A stretch of DNA of 64,000 bases from Firmicutes bacterium ZOR0006 (lineage in GTDB: Bacteria; Bacillota_I; Bacilli_A; Culicoidibacterales; ZOR0006), in the NCBI GenBank assembly GCA_000798955.1, contig JTLC01000001.1, forward strand, positions 1-64,000, read 5' to 3'. This document shows positions 56,420 to 64,000 of this stretch, in pieces (position 1 is the stretch's first letter; each line of letters opens with the position of its first letter). A model generated the notes under the pieces. That model had not been told where the DNA came from and ran no database searches. It was given only the letters and a program-made list of their open reading frames with translations. A program made the translations under genes and the position numbers.

Positions 56420-57931
56420 TTATTGGAGTGGTTTTTGCGACAGTTTCCGCCCAACAATGGCAAATGTTGCCAGAAGCACAAGTACTGCTCCCCACGACAA
56501 CAAGGCACTGCCTGTTACTGTTAAGATTAAAAATGCTACTGCCGTAATCGCTAAGCCGATTAATGTGTACGGAAATTGCGTTTCAAAGTGACTCTCCGGT
56601 TCACACTGGGCTCCAGCAGCAGACAGAATCGTATTTCCATTTAATGGTGATGCATGATCTCCAAAAACCGCACCACTCACTACAGCTGCAAGTGAAACAA
56701 GCACTAATTCCGGTGCAATCGTATTCACAATTAAAGCTACAATTGGGATAAATAACGAAATTGTCCCCCAACTCGTTCCAGCAACAAATGAGAAAAATGC
56801 TGAAATACCAAGGAAAATAATTGGTAAAATCACCAATGGCACTTGTAAGTTTTGGATAATTTCTCCTAGCTGCTCACCAAGACCAAGGGCTTTAATCATA
56901 TCTGATGCCATAAAGGCTAGCACTAAAATCATAACAGTACTAAATGCTCCCATTGCCTCCACTCGAATTGAAGTAAAGTAGTCTTTAACTGGTAATTTGG
57001 CAAATACTGCTTGAATTGAAACAGTAATTAACGTCACCAATGATCCAGTAAATAATGCTAACGATGAGTTCATATTCGAAATAATATCAATAACTGTTAC
57101 CGTTGTGAGCCCTGACTCTACCGAGGCAGCATACCCCGTGTATGCAAACATTCCGACCGTTGCAACAACAGTTAAGACTAACGGCAAGATAATATTCCAA
57201 ATATTACTCCGATCATGATCGACATGAGCATTTTCTGTATGCCATTTTGATGGATCATTTCCTGCTTGTGTTGCTTGCTCAACTTTTTTCATTGGGCCAA
57301 TTTGGATATCGAACCATACAGTGACGAAAGCTAATAAAATTGCTGTAATTGAATAAAAGTTAATTGTTAATAACGTAAAATATGCTTGACTCGCATTAGG
57401 AAATAATGCTGTTGCTGCTAAACTCCCTACTAATAACCCTGTCCAACTTGAAATTGGCATAGCAGAAGAGACTGATGCGGCTGTCGTATCAATGATATAC
57501 GCTAACTCTGCTCGCGAAACATTATTGTCATCTGCCAGTTCACGACTTAATGGTCCAACAATTTGCGTACTGAATGTATCATCCAAGAAAATTACAACTC
57601 CGGCTGTCAAACCGAATAATTTTGCTTGCTTCGGTGTTTTTACACGTTTTAACATCCATGCCGCTAAGGCTTTCGTTCCACCATTCGCATGAGCCACACT
57701 AATGGCACCAGCGAGAATAACGATAAAAGCAAATAACATCAATGTGTCCGTATCTGTAAGAATTCCCATCGCGTATTCATAAAAAATACCCGGAATCGTT
57801 GCTAAATTTCCTTGAGATAAGACGAGCAATGCTGCAACAATTCCACCTGCTAGTGATAATAAGACTCGCTTTGTCGTAAAGACTAAAATAATAATCACCA
57901 ATGGTGGGAATAAAGTCAGTGCTAATTCCAT
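56420..57931 (-). CDS. lysW: NhaC-family transporter under lysine riboswitch control; predicted lysine transporter LysW
   Basis: This 503-residue polytopic membrane protein belongs to the NhaC Na+/H+ antiporter superfamily (VIFLDDTFSTQIVGPLSREL, SSAMPISSWTGLL, FFSFVAGTSWGTISLFIPI, SGAVFGDHASPL). On sequence alone it would be called a Na+/H+ antiporter. A lysine riboswitch with a terminator lies directly upstream, and comparative genomics has proposed NhaC-like LysW as a lysine transporter in such contexts, so lysine uptake, perhaps Na+-coupled, is the better prediction. The start at 57931 follows GAGGA; the open frame to 57994 lies inside the riboswitch terminator region. Confidence 0.8.
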   Translation of the reverse strand: MELALTLFPPLVIIILVFTTKRVLLSLAGGIVAALLVLSQGNLATIPGIFYEYAMGILTDTDTLMLFAFIVILAGAISVAHANGGTKALAAWMLKRVKTPKQAKLFGLTAGVVIFLDDTFSTQIVGPLSRELADDNNVSRAELAYIIDTTAASVSSAMPISSWTGLLVGSLAATALFPNASQAYFTLLTINFYSITAILLAFVTVWFDIQIGPMKKVEQATQAGNDPSKWHTENAHVDHDRSNIWNIILPLVLTVVATVGMFAYTGYAASVESGLTTVTVIDIISNMNSSLALFTGSLVTLITVSIQAVFAKLPVKDYFTSIRVEAMGAFSTVMILVLAFMASDMIKALGLGEQLGEIIQNLQVPLVILPIIFLGISAFFSFVAGTSWGTISLFIPIVALIVNTIAPELVLVSLAAVVSGAVFGDHASPLNGNTILSAAGAQCEPESHFETQFPYTLIGLAITAVAFLILTVTGSALLSWGAVLVLLATFAIVGRKLSQKPLQ

Positions 57932-57962
57932 AATTTTTTCCTCTTTTCTTTCCGTTACTGAT

Positions 57963-58003
57963 AAAAAAACAGCCGTTAGGAGTCTAAATTCCAATCGACT
58001 GTT
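57963..58003 (-). terminator. Riboswitch-controlled terminator upstream of lysW
   Basis: An imperfect hairpin (AACAG at 57968-57972 paired with CTGTT at 57999-58003, with inner pairs) is followed by seven T on the minus strand. It lies between the lysine aptamer and the gene. Confidence 0.75.
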
Positions 58004-58024
58004 AAAAGTTCTTGTGTATTACAA

Positions 58025-58192
58025 GTAAGCACATCATTTCTGAATAAAATGACAGTCCGATTCTTATTTAAAATCGGCCCAACACAGCTTGTTTTGCGAC
58101 AAACTGCATTTCGGCAAAAACTCCTTTTATTGACCCTCATCGCCGCAACGCTCTGTTCAATGACTCTTAGTTTTTGCAACCTCTTAACTTTG
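58025..58192 (-). ncRNA. Lysine riboswitch (L box)
   Basis: The minus strand carries the aptamer landmarks in order: AAGTTAAGAGGTTGC, AAGAGT, AAAAGGAG, TTGCCGAAATGC, GTTGGGCCGAT, then AATCGGACTGTCAT, and a closing strand CTTACTT. The last pairs with AAGT(T)AAG at the 5' end to form P1. The central GCCGAA and the hairpin ending in ACTGTCA are characteristic. Lysine binding should favour the downstream terminator and shut off lysW. The region 57932-58288 has no gene; it holds this aptamer, its terminator and a promoter. Confidence 0.93.
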
Positions 58193-58198
58193 TTTGAA

Positions 58199-58204
58199 AG
58201 TATA
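58199..58204 (-). promoter_or_regulatory. -10 element of the lysW leader
   Basis: The minus strand reads TATACT, 7 nt before the riboswitch 5' end. The -35 is weak. Confidence 0.5.
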
Positions 58205-58288
58205 TGATTTTTGGCTATTTGTATACTGTTTCATTTTACCTGTTTTTATTTTTTTAATCAAGCTCTTGTTCATAAATTATTCAAATTA

Positions 58289-59731
58289 CTAATCTGTTTT
58301 TAAAGGTAAGTGTAAAATTGCCACAATGCTCGTTGACTTCCCTTGTAAATTAAACTGATAATGACATCGTTTGGCTATTTGTTTGACGATATATAACCCT
58401 AGTCCACTTCCGCCTGTTTGTCGGTTTCGTGACTGTTCTAACCGATTAAATGGTTGCAGTACATACTGGATTTGTTCTGATGTCATCGTCACTCCATAAT
58501 TTTCAATACTCACTTGAATACCAGTTATATCTTGATTCGCTGTAATTACAATCTCAGCCTGCATTGGTGAATAATAAATTGCATTCCGCAATAAATTAAT
58601 CACTGCTTTTCTGAGTAGCTGTTCATCACTTCGCGTCAATAGATTATCTGCTATCGAAATTGTGATTTCTTGCTCTTTCTCTTGAGCAAGATAGAGGTTT
58701 TCTGCAATACACGACTGTAAAATTCTTGTTACTGAAATCTGTTCACTTTTTGGCTTAAATGCTTCGGATTCTAATTTCGAAACCGCAACAATTTCATAAA
58801 CAAGCTGTTCCATTTGCTTTGCCACATCATATGTTTGTTGCAAATATTTATCTCGATCACTAAAAGCCCCAATATTATAAATCATTCCCTCAAGTCGTCC
58901 TAAAATTGCTGTCAGTGGTGTCTTCAATTCATGTGAAACAGTGGCAATAAATTCTCGACGTTGTTGTTCAATTAAGCGTTCTTTCTCAATATCATTGACT
59001 AGTTGGCGGTTAATCGTTTGTAATGTTGTCATTGATTGATCAAGATTGTGTGCCAACTTTTCTAAATTACGTGCAATTTCACCAATCTCGTCATTTGCTT
59101 CAATCGGTAAATCCGCGGTAAAATCAAGTTCTGCCATTTTCGAAGCCGCCGCATTCAAACGTAAGAGCGGTTTCGCAATCATTCGCGTCAGAATAAAAGC
59201 CGCAATGAGAGCAACACATACGATAATTAACAATAAGTATGGTAAAAAATTATTAATAGCTTGCGACGCTTCATCAATCGGCTGTAATGGCACGCGAACA
59301 ACAAGTTTTAACGGTGCCGAAACATCGCTTAATTGCAAATCATACTGAGCCACTAAATAATCATTCGTTGAATTCAATATTTGTTGCGGTAAATAGAGAT
59401 TTGGAATAAACTCACTTAATGCTTGGTATTGCGTTAGCATGTTTGGAACATAGATAATTTGACTATTCGCATCTGTCACAATGAGTTGCATGCCACTTTC
59501 TAAGGCAAAACTATCAATCACACGAATTGCTTCTTCAAAAGAAAACTGATCAATGCCTTCAAGTAAAAATTCCATTTGCGCCGTCATCTGTTTTTCTTTG
59601 TATTGTAAATAAAATCCTGGTAAAAAGAAGTTAAAAAGACTATGGATAGTCAGTGCTGTCAAAGTAATTAACAACGTCGTGATCAAAAAAATGCGAATTG
59701 CAAGTCGACTATGTACAAACTGTCTGATCAA
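58289..59731 (-). CDS. Two-component sensor histidine kinase
   Basis: This 480-residue membrane kinase has TM1 at about 12-36, an extracytoplasmic sensor of about 125 residues, TM2 at about 162-182 and HAMP to about 235. A HisKA follows with phospho-acceptor His267 (ATVSHELKTPLTAI), and then an HATPase domain with the G-boxes (QTGGSGLGLYIVKQIA). It starts at TTG 59731, overlapping the response-regulator gene by 23 nt. The stimulus is unknown; the sensor does not resemble a family I recognise. The downstream gene is the riboswitch-controlled lysW, which has its own promoter. Confidence 0.92.
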   Translation of the reverse strand: MIRQFVHSRLAIRIFLITTLLITLTALTIHSLFNFFLPGFYLQYKEKQMTAQMEFLLEGIDQFSFEEAIRVIDSFALESGMQLIVTDANSQIIYVPNMLTQYQALSEFIPNLYLPQQILNSTNDYLVAQYDLQLSDVSAPLKLVVRVPLQPIDEASQAINNFLPYLLLIIVCVALIAAFILTRMIAKPLLRLNAAASKMAELDFTADLPIEANDEIGEIARNLEKLAHNLDQSMTTLQTINRQLVNDIEKERLIEQQRREFIATVSHELKTPLTAILGRLEGMIYNIGAFSDRDKYLQQTYDVAKQMEQLVYEIVAVSKLESEAFKPKSEQISVTRILQSCIAENLYLAQEKEQEITISIADNLLTRSDEQLLRKAVINLLRNAIYYSPMQAEIVITANQDITGIQVSIENYGVTMTSEQIQYVLQPFNRLEQSRNRQTGGSGLGLYIVKQIAKRCHYQFNLQGKSTSIVAILHLPLKTD

Positions 59732-60380
59732 TGGTATACCCCACTCCTTTTATGGTTTTAATACAATCGATTGGTAACTTTTTACGTAAATTTTTGATGT
59801 GAGCATCAACAATGCGACTATCGGCATAATAATCATATCCCCAAACGTGGTCAATAATTTGATCACGCGTCAAAACTTTGCCTAGATTTTCTAGCAAATA
59901 GACAAGCAAATCAAATTCCTTCACAGTACATTCAATAATCTCATCTTCGTATGTGAGGGTGTACGCATCGCGATTAATAATAATACCACCACATTGTAAA
60001 ACATTGGCTTGTTGTAACGGTTGGCTTCGCCGCAGCAATGCTTCAATTCGTTTCATTAACACATTAAATGAAAATGGCTTACTAATAAAATCATCGGCAA
60101 GATGTTCAAACGCACGAATTTGATCTTGTTCTTCTTGCAAAGCAGTCAACATAATAATCGGTACTTCTTTCTTATTGCGAATCATCTTACAAACCGAAAA
60201 ACCGTCTAATTGTGGTAACATCGCATCGAGCAAAACCAAGTCAAAATCCTCTTGCAAGGCAACTTCTAGTCCACTCATCCCATCTATTCGGCTTACAACT
60301 TCATATTGTTGCGCTTTTAAAAATTCTTCGATTAATTCTAAAATATAGGCATCGTCTTCGACAACTAAAATTCGTTTCAT
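59709..60380 (-). CDS. OmpR/PhoB family response regulator
   Basis: This 223-residue regulator has a receiver domain with D8-D9-type acidic pocket (VVEDDAYI), phospho-acceptor Asp52 (VLLDAMLPQLDG) and Lys in ISKPFSF, then a winged-helix DNA-binding domain ending IKTIKGVGYTID. The ATG at 60380 follows GAGGTG; a GTG three codons upstream is less likely. It pairs with the overlapping kinase gene. Its regulon is unknown. Confidence 0.94.
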   Translation of the reverse strand: MKRILVVEDDAYILELIEEFLKAQQYEVVSRIDGMSGLEVALQEDFDLVLLDAMLPQLDGFSVCKMIRNKKEVPIIMLTALQEEQDQIRAFEHLADDFISKPFSFNVLMKRIEALLRRSQPLQQANVLQCGGIIINRDAYTLTYEDEIIECTVKEFDLLVYLLENLGKVLTRDQIIDHVWGYDYYADSRIVDAHIKNLRKKLPIDCIKTIKGVGYTIDQTVCT

Positions 60381-60447
60381 TTCGTTCACCTCGTTTTCTA
60401 TATTATACCTAGCCTGTATGAAACTGATGTGAATTTTATTTTTTTCA

Positions 60448-60482
60448 GCAAAAAAGATACCTCAGTAACACTGAACTATCTT
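60448..60482 (-). terminator. Terminator after the PHP phosphatase gene
   Basis: The interrupted stem AAGATA-N3-CAGT / ACTG-N3-TATCTT is followed by six T on the minus strand. Confidence 0.75.
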
Positions 60483-60518
60483 GATTTTGCCTGTGATTAG
60501 CACTATGGCTTATTTTGA

Positions 60519-61343
60519 TTATGCTATGATATCGGCTATACGAATTTGTTGTGACCTACCTGTTTCATAACTCGTAATCGCCTCAAAGCCCAAATTTTGT
60601 AGCACTTGTAATGCTTGCATAAAGTCAGCATTTACATCTTCTATCTTATGAGCATCTGAACCTAAACAGATTCGCTCACCACCCATTTCGCGATAAAGTG
60701 CCAAAATTTCTGGTTGTGGATGTGCATATCCAAGCCCATATCGCCAACCAGATGTATTCAAATCCAAAGCAATTTGTTTTTCAATCAATTTTGCGAAAAA
60801 CTGTTCGAATACTATACGATATTTTGACACACTAAATCCACTTCGGTCTACATATCGTAAAATATAATCAAGATGGCCAAAAATTTGAAAATGTTCCAAC
60901 GTTGTCACCGCTTCAACTGCTGCTTCCAAATATTGTTGAATTGGATCAGCTGAAAATGGCCAATATCCATGTTTTTTATACGTTCCTGCGACATCTTGTC
61001 CCCCAGCTAGCGTATGGATTGAAATAATTATAAGATCAAATTGCTGTGAATCTATTAATGCTTGCACATCCTGAGCAACTTGGGTTTCATAACCAATCTC
61101 AATCCCACGATAAATGGTGATTTCTGGATATTTTTCTTGAAGTGCCGTCATTTTCTGACAGTACTTCGGAATATCGACACAAAAAAAACCTGTTTCTTGA
61201 AAAATTGGTTCATAATGTTCTGTTGTTACAAAAGCTGATTTTCCCATTTGAATAGCCTGTTGGACAAGCATATCTAAGTTTTGTGTGGAATCAGCTGAAA
61301 ATTCGCTATGCATGTGATGGTCAAAAAGTTGTTCGACACGCAT
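60519..61343 (-). CDS. PHP-domain histidinol-phosphatase-like protein
   Basis: This 274-residue PHP metallohydrolase begins with the metal motif FDHHMHSEFSADS and contains VTTEHYEP, GIEIGYE, IISIHTL, FGHLDYILRY and LGSDAHKIEDV, the usual histidine/aspartate ligand set of HisJ-type phosphatases. No other histidine genes are nearby, so the true substrate may be another phosphomonoester. The ATG at 61343 follows GAGGTG at 6 nt; a GTG at 61361 is in frame. Confidence 0.88.
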   Translation of the reverse strand: MRVEQLFDHHMHSEFSADSTQNLDMLVQQAIQMGKSAFVTTEHYEPIFQETGFFCVDIPKYCQKMTALQEKYPEITIYRGIEIGYETQVAQDVQALIDSQQFDLIIISIHTLAGGQDVAGTYKKHGYWPFSADPIQQYLEAAVEAVTTLEHFQIFGHLDYILRYVDRSGFSVSKYRIVFEQFFAKLIEKQIALDLNTSGWRYGLGYAHPQPEILALYREMGGERICLGSDAHKIEDVNADFMQALQVLQNLGFEAITSYETGRSQQIRIADIIA

Positions 61344-61398
61344 GACTATCACCTCTTTCACTCACAAGTATAACGATTCTTTTTTTAAATAACAACTT

Positions 61399-61794
61399 TT
61401 ACTCACTTAAAAAAATGCCACTCACTGCTTTCGTCTCACAATGTGGACAAATAACAGCTTCCCATTCGACTTTTTTATACTGTGTTTTATGGATATTTTG
61501 CTGGCAGAACGAACAACGAAACTGACTCTCATACAGTAACTTCCCTTTTGTAAATAAGCACACATGCATCTGCACTTCAACATGCTGACAAGATTGACAA
61601 AAATAAAGATTATGATTAGCAAAATAATCATCCGCTTGCAGTAGTAATTGTTCTAACTCAGAAAACATTGCTGGATATTTCTGATATAGCAACGTACTAA
61701 ATGCTTGAATATTCCCCCCCGGTAAAATAGTTCCCACATTAAATTCTCGTTGTGACTGACAACTATCACAAGCAATCCGTAACTTTCGATTCAT
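61399..61794 (-). CDS. Zinc-ribbon (CpXC-like) hypothetical protein
   Basis: This 131-residue soluble protein has four CxxC pairs (CDSC at 9-12, CQSC, CSFC and CPHC), consistent with two zinc ribbons. The layout resembles CpXC proteins of unknown function. It lies between the PHP gene and the znuA gene on the same strand. The start is behind AAGGGGTG. Confidence 0.75.
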   Translation of the reverse strand: MNRKLRIACDSCQSQREFNVGTILPGGNIQAFSTLLYQKYPAMFSELEQLLLQADDYFANHNLYFCQSCQHVEVQMHVCLFTKGKLLYESQFRCSFCQQNIHKTQYKKVEWEAVICPHCETKAVSGIFLSE

Positions 61795-61871
61795 ATTAAC
61801 ACCCCTTTTTAGTAAACGCTTACATTTAGTATACCGAAACTTTACACAAATTACTAGTGGATTTCTGCAAA

Positions 61872-61909
61872 CAAAAAAGTTGAAGTTCTAATTGAAACTT
61901 CAACTTTTT
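61872..61909 (-). terminator. Terminator after znuA
   Basis: A 14-bp stem AAAAAGTTGAAGTT with its complement (61874-61887 with 61896-61909) is followed by a T-run on the minus strand. Confidence 0.9.
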
Positions 61910-61913
61910 GTTT

Positions 61914-62876
61914 TTATTGATTTTGTAAGGCAAATCCTTCAGCTAAAGCTGCTAAATTTGCTTGCATTATTGTAAAATAATCAGCCCCAGATTGGCTCTC
62001 ACTTGCCGATAAGGTCTCGAGATTTTGCAAGCTAAATTCACTCAAGTTAAATTGTTGAATAAAATTTTTGGCGTATTGCGATTGAATATTTGGTGCTGTA
62101 AAAATTGCTTTAACCCCTTTTGCAACAATCTCTTCATTAATCGCGATAATTTCTTGCTGCGTTAATTCAGCATTATTTGTCAAATCGCTGAGTGCAATAA
62201 TTTCAACACCATAACGATCTTCCCAATACCCATATGCATTATGTGTCACAAGTAAATGTGTATTTTCTAGCCCTTGTAGCACTTCCACGTACTCTTGATC
62301 AAGCGCTTCTAATTTTGTTTGGATTTCTTCGTAATTTTCCCGTAATTGTGTGGCTTCATCAGGCAATTGCTCACTAAGTGTCATATAAACATTTTCTGCC
62401 ATTTTCGCCATTCTCACCGGATCTAACCAAATATGCGGATCAGCAGATAATGCTGTCTCATCATGAGCTTCTTCATCCTCATCATGCTCTTCGTGCTCTT
62501 CATGGCTATGACTTCCTTGAATCGTTGTGATATTTTCTGCCGCATCCATAAAAGTAACTTTTTCATTCGTTAATACCGCTGCTAATTCATCAACGAGTAA
62601 TTCTTGATCACCAATTCCTAAATAAAAGAAAACATCACTTTCACCTAGTCTAATAATTTCTTGCTGTGTTGGTTCGTAATCATGTGCATCAGCGCCTGCT
62701 GGTAAAATCGATTCAACTTCAACAGCATCGCCACCAATTGCTTCAACTAAATACGTGAGTGGATAAACGGTTGTTTTCACTTGTAAGCGCCCTTCATTTG
62801 CTACCTCCGATGACTGACATCCAGCCATAAAACCAACAGCAATAACTGCTAGTGCCATACTAATTATTTTCTGCAT
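61914..62876 (-). CDS. znuA: Zinc ABC transporter substrate-binding lipoprotein (ZnuA/AdcA-like)
   Basis: This 320-residue lipoprotein has lipobox FMAGC (Cys20) and cluster A-I fold motifs (TTVYPLTYLVEAIGGD, GADAHDYEPTQQE, DPHIWLDPVRM, THNAYGYWEDRYG). A His/Asp/Glu-rich loop of about 18 residues (near 122-140) is typical of zinc rather than manganese binders. The permease and ATPase genes are not adjacent, so the partners are encoded elsewhere. It has an AGGAGG site and its own promoter and terminator. Confidence 0.93.
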   Translation of the reverse strand: MQKIISMALAVIAVGFMAGCQSSEVANEGRLQVKTTVYPLTYLVEAIGGDAVEVESILPAGADAHDYEPTQQEIIRLGESDVFFYLGIGDQELLVDELAAVLTNEKVTFMDAAENITTIQGSHSHEEHEEHDEDEEAHDETALSADPHIWLDPVRMAKMAENVYMTLSEQLPDEATQLRENYEEIQTKLEALDQEYVEVLQGLENTHLLVTHNAYGYWEDRYGVEIIALSDLTNNAELTQQEIIAINEEIVAKGVKAIFTAPNIQSQYAKNFIQQFNLSEFSLQNLETLSASESQSGADYFTIMQANLAALAEGFALQNQ

Positions 62877-62918
62877 TTTCCATCCTCCTGATTGTTTTCT
62901 TCCTACCTTGTCTTTCTT

Positions 62919-62947
62919 AGTTTAGGTGCAGTCGTAGCGATTGTAAA
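62919..62947 (-). promoter_or_regulatory. Promoter of znuA
   Basis: On the minus strand, TTTACA (62942-62947, one mismatch from consensus), a 17-bp spacer and TAAACT (62919-62924). No clear Zur box of the Bacillus type was seen. Confidence 0.6.
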
Positions 62948-62990
62948 GGAAAAGACTTCGTTTTTTTGTTTTTTAATCAAAAAAAGCTTG

Positions 62991-63014
62991 ACATTCAAAT
63001 GGCCGTTTGAATGT
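62991..63014. other. 24-bp near-perfect palindrome upstream of znuA
   Basis: ACATTCAAA-TGGCCG-TTTGAATGT has 9-bp perfect arms and a GGCC core; only one central pair is not complementary. It lies between the arcC terminator and the znuA promoter. It could be an operator or a second, weak terminator for arcC (a T-run follows five bases later on the minus strand). Confidence 0.5.
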
Positions 63015-63030
63015 TGACGAAATAATGAGC

Positions 63031-63075
63031 AAAAACAAAACACATCTGGTGCTTTTTCAGCAGCACCAAATGTGT
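63031..63075 (-). terminator. Terminator after the carbamate kinase gene
   Basis: A 13-bp stem with one mismatch (63040-63052 with 63063-63075) is followed by TTTGTTTTTG on the minus strand. Confidence 0.87.
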
Positions 63076-63091
63076 TCCTCTCAGATAAATT

Positions 63092-64000
63092 TTAATAGAT
63101 GACAGTCCCACTTTCTCCTTGCAAAGCTTGCTCTGCTTTCTCTAAAGCGGCAATAATCGCTTTTTTACCAGGATTTGCTTCTACGAAACGAATTGCGGCT
63201 TCAACTTTTGGCAACATACTTCCAGCTGGAAAATGGCCTTCACGGCTATATTGTTTTGCTTGTGCCACTGTCATTTCATCAAGTGCTTGTTGCTGTGGTG
63301 TTCCAAAATGAATTGCTACGCGCTCCACTGCCGTTAAAACAACGAGGAGGTCTGCATGCAGTTCCGTTGCCAGTGTTTGTGCAGCAAAATCCTTATCAAT
63401 CACTGCAGCCACTCCATGGTAGTGACCATTATCAATAACGACTGGTACACCACCACCGCCACAGGCAATCGGTACAACTCCTTGCTCAACAAGCAGCTCA
63501 ATCACATGTTTTTCAACAATTTCTACTGGTTGTGGTGAAGCAACAACACGACGATAACCGCGACCAGCATCTTCTTTCATCACATAACCTTTTTCCTGAA
63601 TGAGCTTTTGCGCATCACTTTGCGTATAAAATGGTCCAATTGGTTTTGTTGGATCATTAAAAGCTGGATCTTTTTCATCCACAACAACTTGCGTCACAAT
63701 TGAGGCAACATCTTTGTGAATTCCGCGCCGATAAAATTCTTCTTCCATTGCTTGTTGAATATGATAGCCAATCATTCCTTGGCTCATCGCATCACAAACA
63801 TCAAATGGCATTGCCGGTGTTGTGGCATCTGCAAGTTCATTCTGCATCACAATTCGACCGACTTGTGGTCCATTGCCATGAACAATAATTAACTCATGGC
63901 CATCTTCAACAATATCAACTAAGTACTTAGTTGTTTCATGCACAACCTCTAATTGTGCTTGAGCAGTGGCTGGTTTTCCTTCTGCTTGTAGGGCGTTTCC
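63092..64000 (-). CDS. arcC: Carbamate kinase, 5' end beyond the window
   Basis: This kinase makes ATP and ammonia/CO2 from carbamoyl phosphate and ADP, the last step of arginine deiminase or agmatine pathways. The frame runs open to the window edge as GNALQAEGKPATAQAQLEVV, which is the normal region just after the N-terminal GGNA loop, so only about ten residues are missing. Further motifs: VHGNGPQVG, ACGGGGVPV and VIDKDFAAQTLA. A GTG at 63943 is internal, not the start. The stop is followed by a good terminator. Confidence 0.94.
   Translation of the reverse strand, partial: GNALQAEGKPATAQAQLEVVHETTKYLVDIVEDGHELIIVHGNGPQVGRIVMQNELADATTPAMPFDVCDAMSQGMIGYHIQQAMEEEFYRRGIHKDVASIVTQVVVDEKDPAFNDPTKPIGPFYTQSDAQKLIQEKGYVMKEDAGRGYRRVVASPQPVEIVEKHVIELLVEQGVVPIACGGGGVPVVIDNGHYHGVAAVIDKDFAAQTLATELHADLLVVLTAVERVAIHFGTPQQQALDEMTVAQAKQYSREGHFPAGSMLPKVEAAIRFVEANPGKKAIIAALEKAEQALQGESGTVIY

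Noticed and set aside
57976-58179. A 67-codon open frame on the minus strand ahead of lysW
   Set aside because: It lies wholly within the lysine riboswitch and its terminator, has no ribosome site, and its sequence is explained by conserved aptamer RNA.
62989-63017. TTGACA on the plus strand within the palindrome upstream of znuA as a promoter
   Set aside because: No -10 element at 16-18 bp, and no plus-strand gene follows.
63092-63943. Carbamate kinase starting at the GTG 63943
   Set aside because: The frame continues to the window edge with residues that match the family N-terminus, so the real start is outside the window.

Overview
The window is 64 kb of low-GC (roughly 38-40 % by eye), gene-dense chromosome from a Gram-positive bacterium of the Bacillota, in or close to class Bacilli. 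The evidence is shared gene order with Bacillus: hpf-secA-prfB with comFA-comFC; upp-atpIBEFHAGDC-DUF1146-murA-mbl; and pyrG, fba, murA, rpmE, tdk, prfA, prmC, tsaC, glyA, rpiB, upp. Strong AGGAGG-type ribosome sites and RpoE (delta) agree. The sporulation genes that lie among these loci in Bacillus are absent, which suggests a non-sporulating lineage. No rRNA, tRNA, insertion sequence, prophage or CRISPR array was seen. I cannot name the species. Almost everything is on the minus strand; only yigZ, an LCP gene, a 4-OT tautomerase, a Cof phosphatase and an AbgT transporter are on plus.

Layout. 0.1-8.6 kb: glycogen and alpha-glucan use (pulA, glgP, glgB, pgcA), with a probable CcpA cre site at the glgP promoter. 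8.7-17.1 kb: YitT, prfB (with its programmed frameshift), secA, hpf, comFC/comFA and DegV. 17.3-20.4 kb: yigZ, a cysteine-rich LytR-CpsA-Psr protein and an unknown membrane-anchored protein. 20.5-31.1 kb: mbl, murA, DUF1146, the full F1Fo-ATP synthase operon, upp and rpiB. 31.3-37.6 kb: glyA, tsaC, prmC, prfA, tdk, rpmE and a second murA. 37.7-45.5 kb: GNAT, an old-yellow-enzyme homologue, a YheO-like regulator, fba, pyrG, rpoE, argS and DUF1934. 45.7-54.8 kb: tautomerase, HD hydrolase, DUF1450, pta, ung, Cof phosphatase, AbgT transporter, M17 aminopeptidase, UspA and TRIC protein. 54.9-64 kb: L,D-transpeptidase, a lysine-riboswitch-controlled NhaC-family transporter (LysW), a two-component system, a PHP phosphatase, a zinc-ribbon protein, a ZnuA lipoprotein and a carbamate kinase that runs off the right edge.

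The most informative points are these. The c subunit of the ATP synthase carries the Na+-coordination pattern. A lysine riboswitch re-assigns an NhaC-like antiporter as a lysine transporter. The LCP protein has five 66-bp cysteine-pair repeats and apparently starts at an AUC codon. The pyrG leader has the layout of CTP-sensed reiterative attenuation (GGGC start plus a C-rich terminator arm). Long structured leaders precede fba and rpmE. The 64 kb is otherwise core genome.
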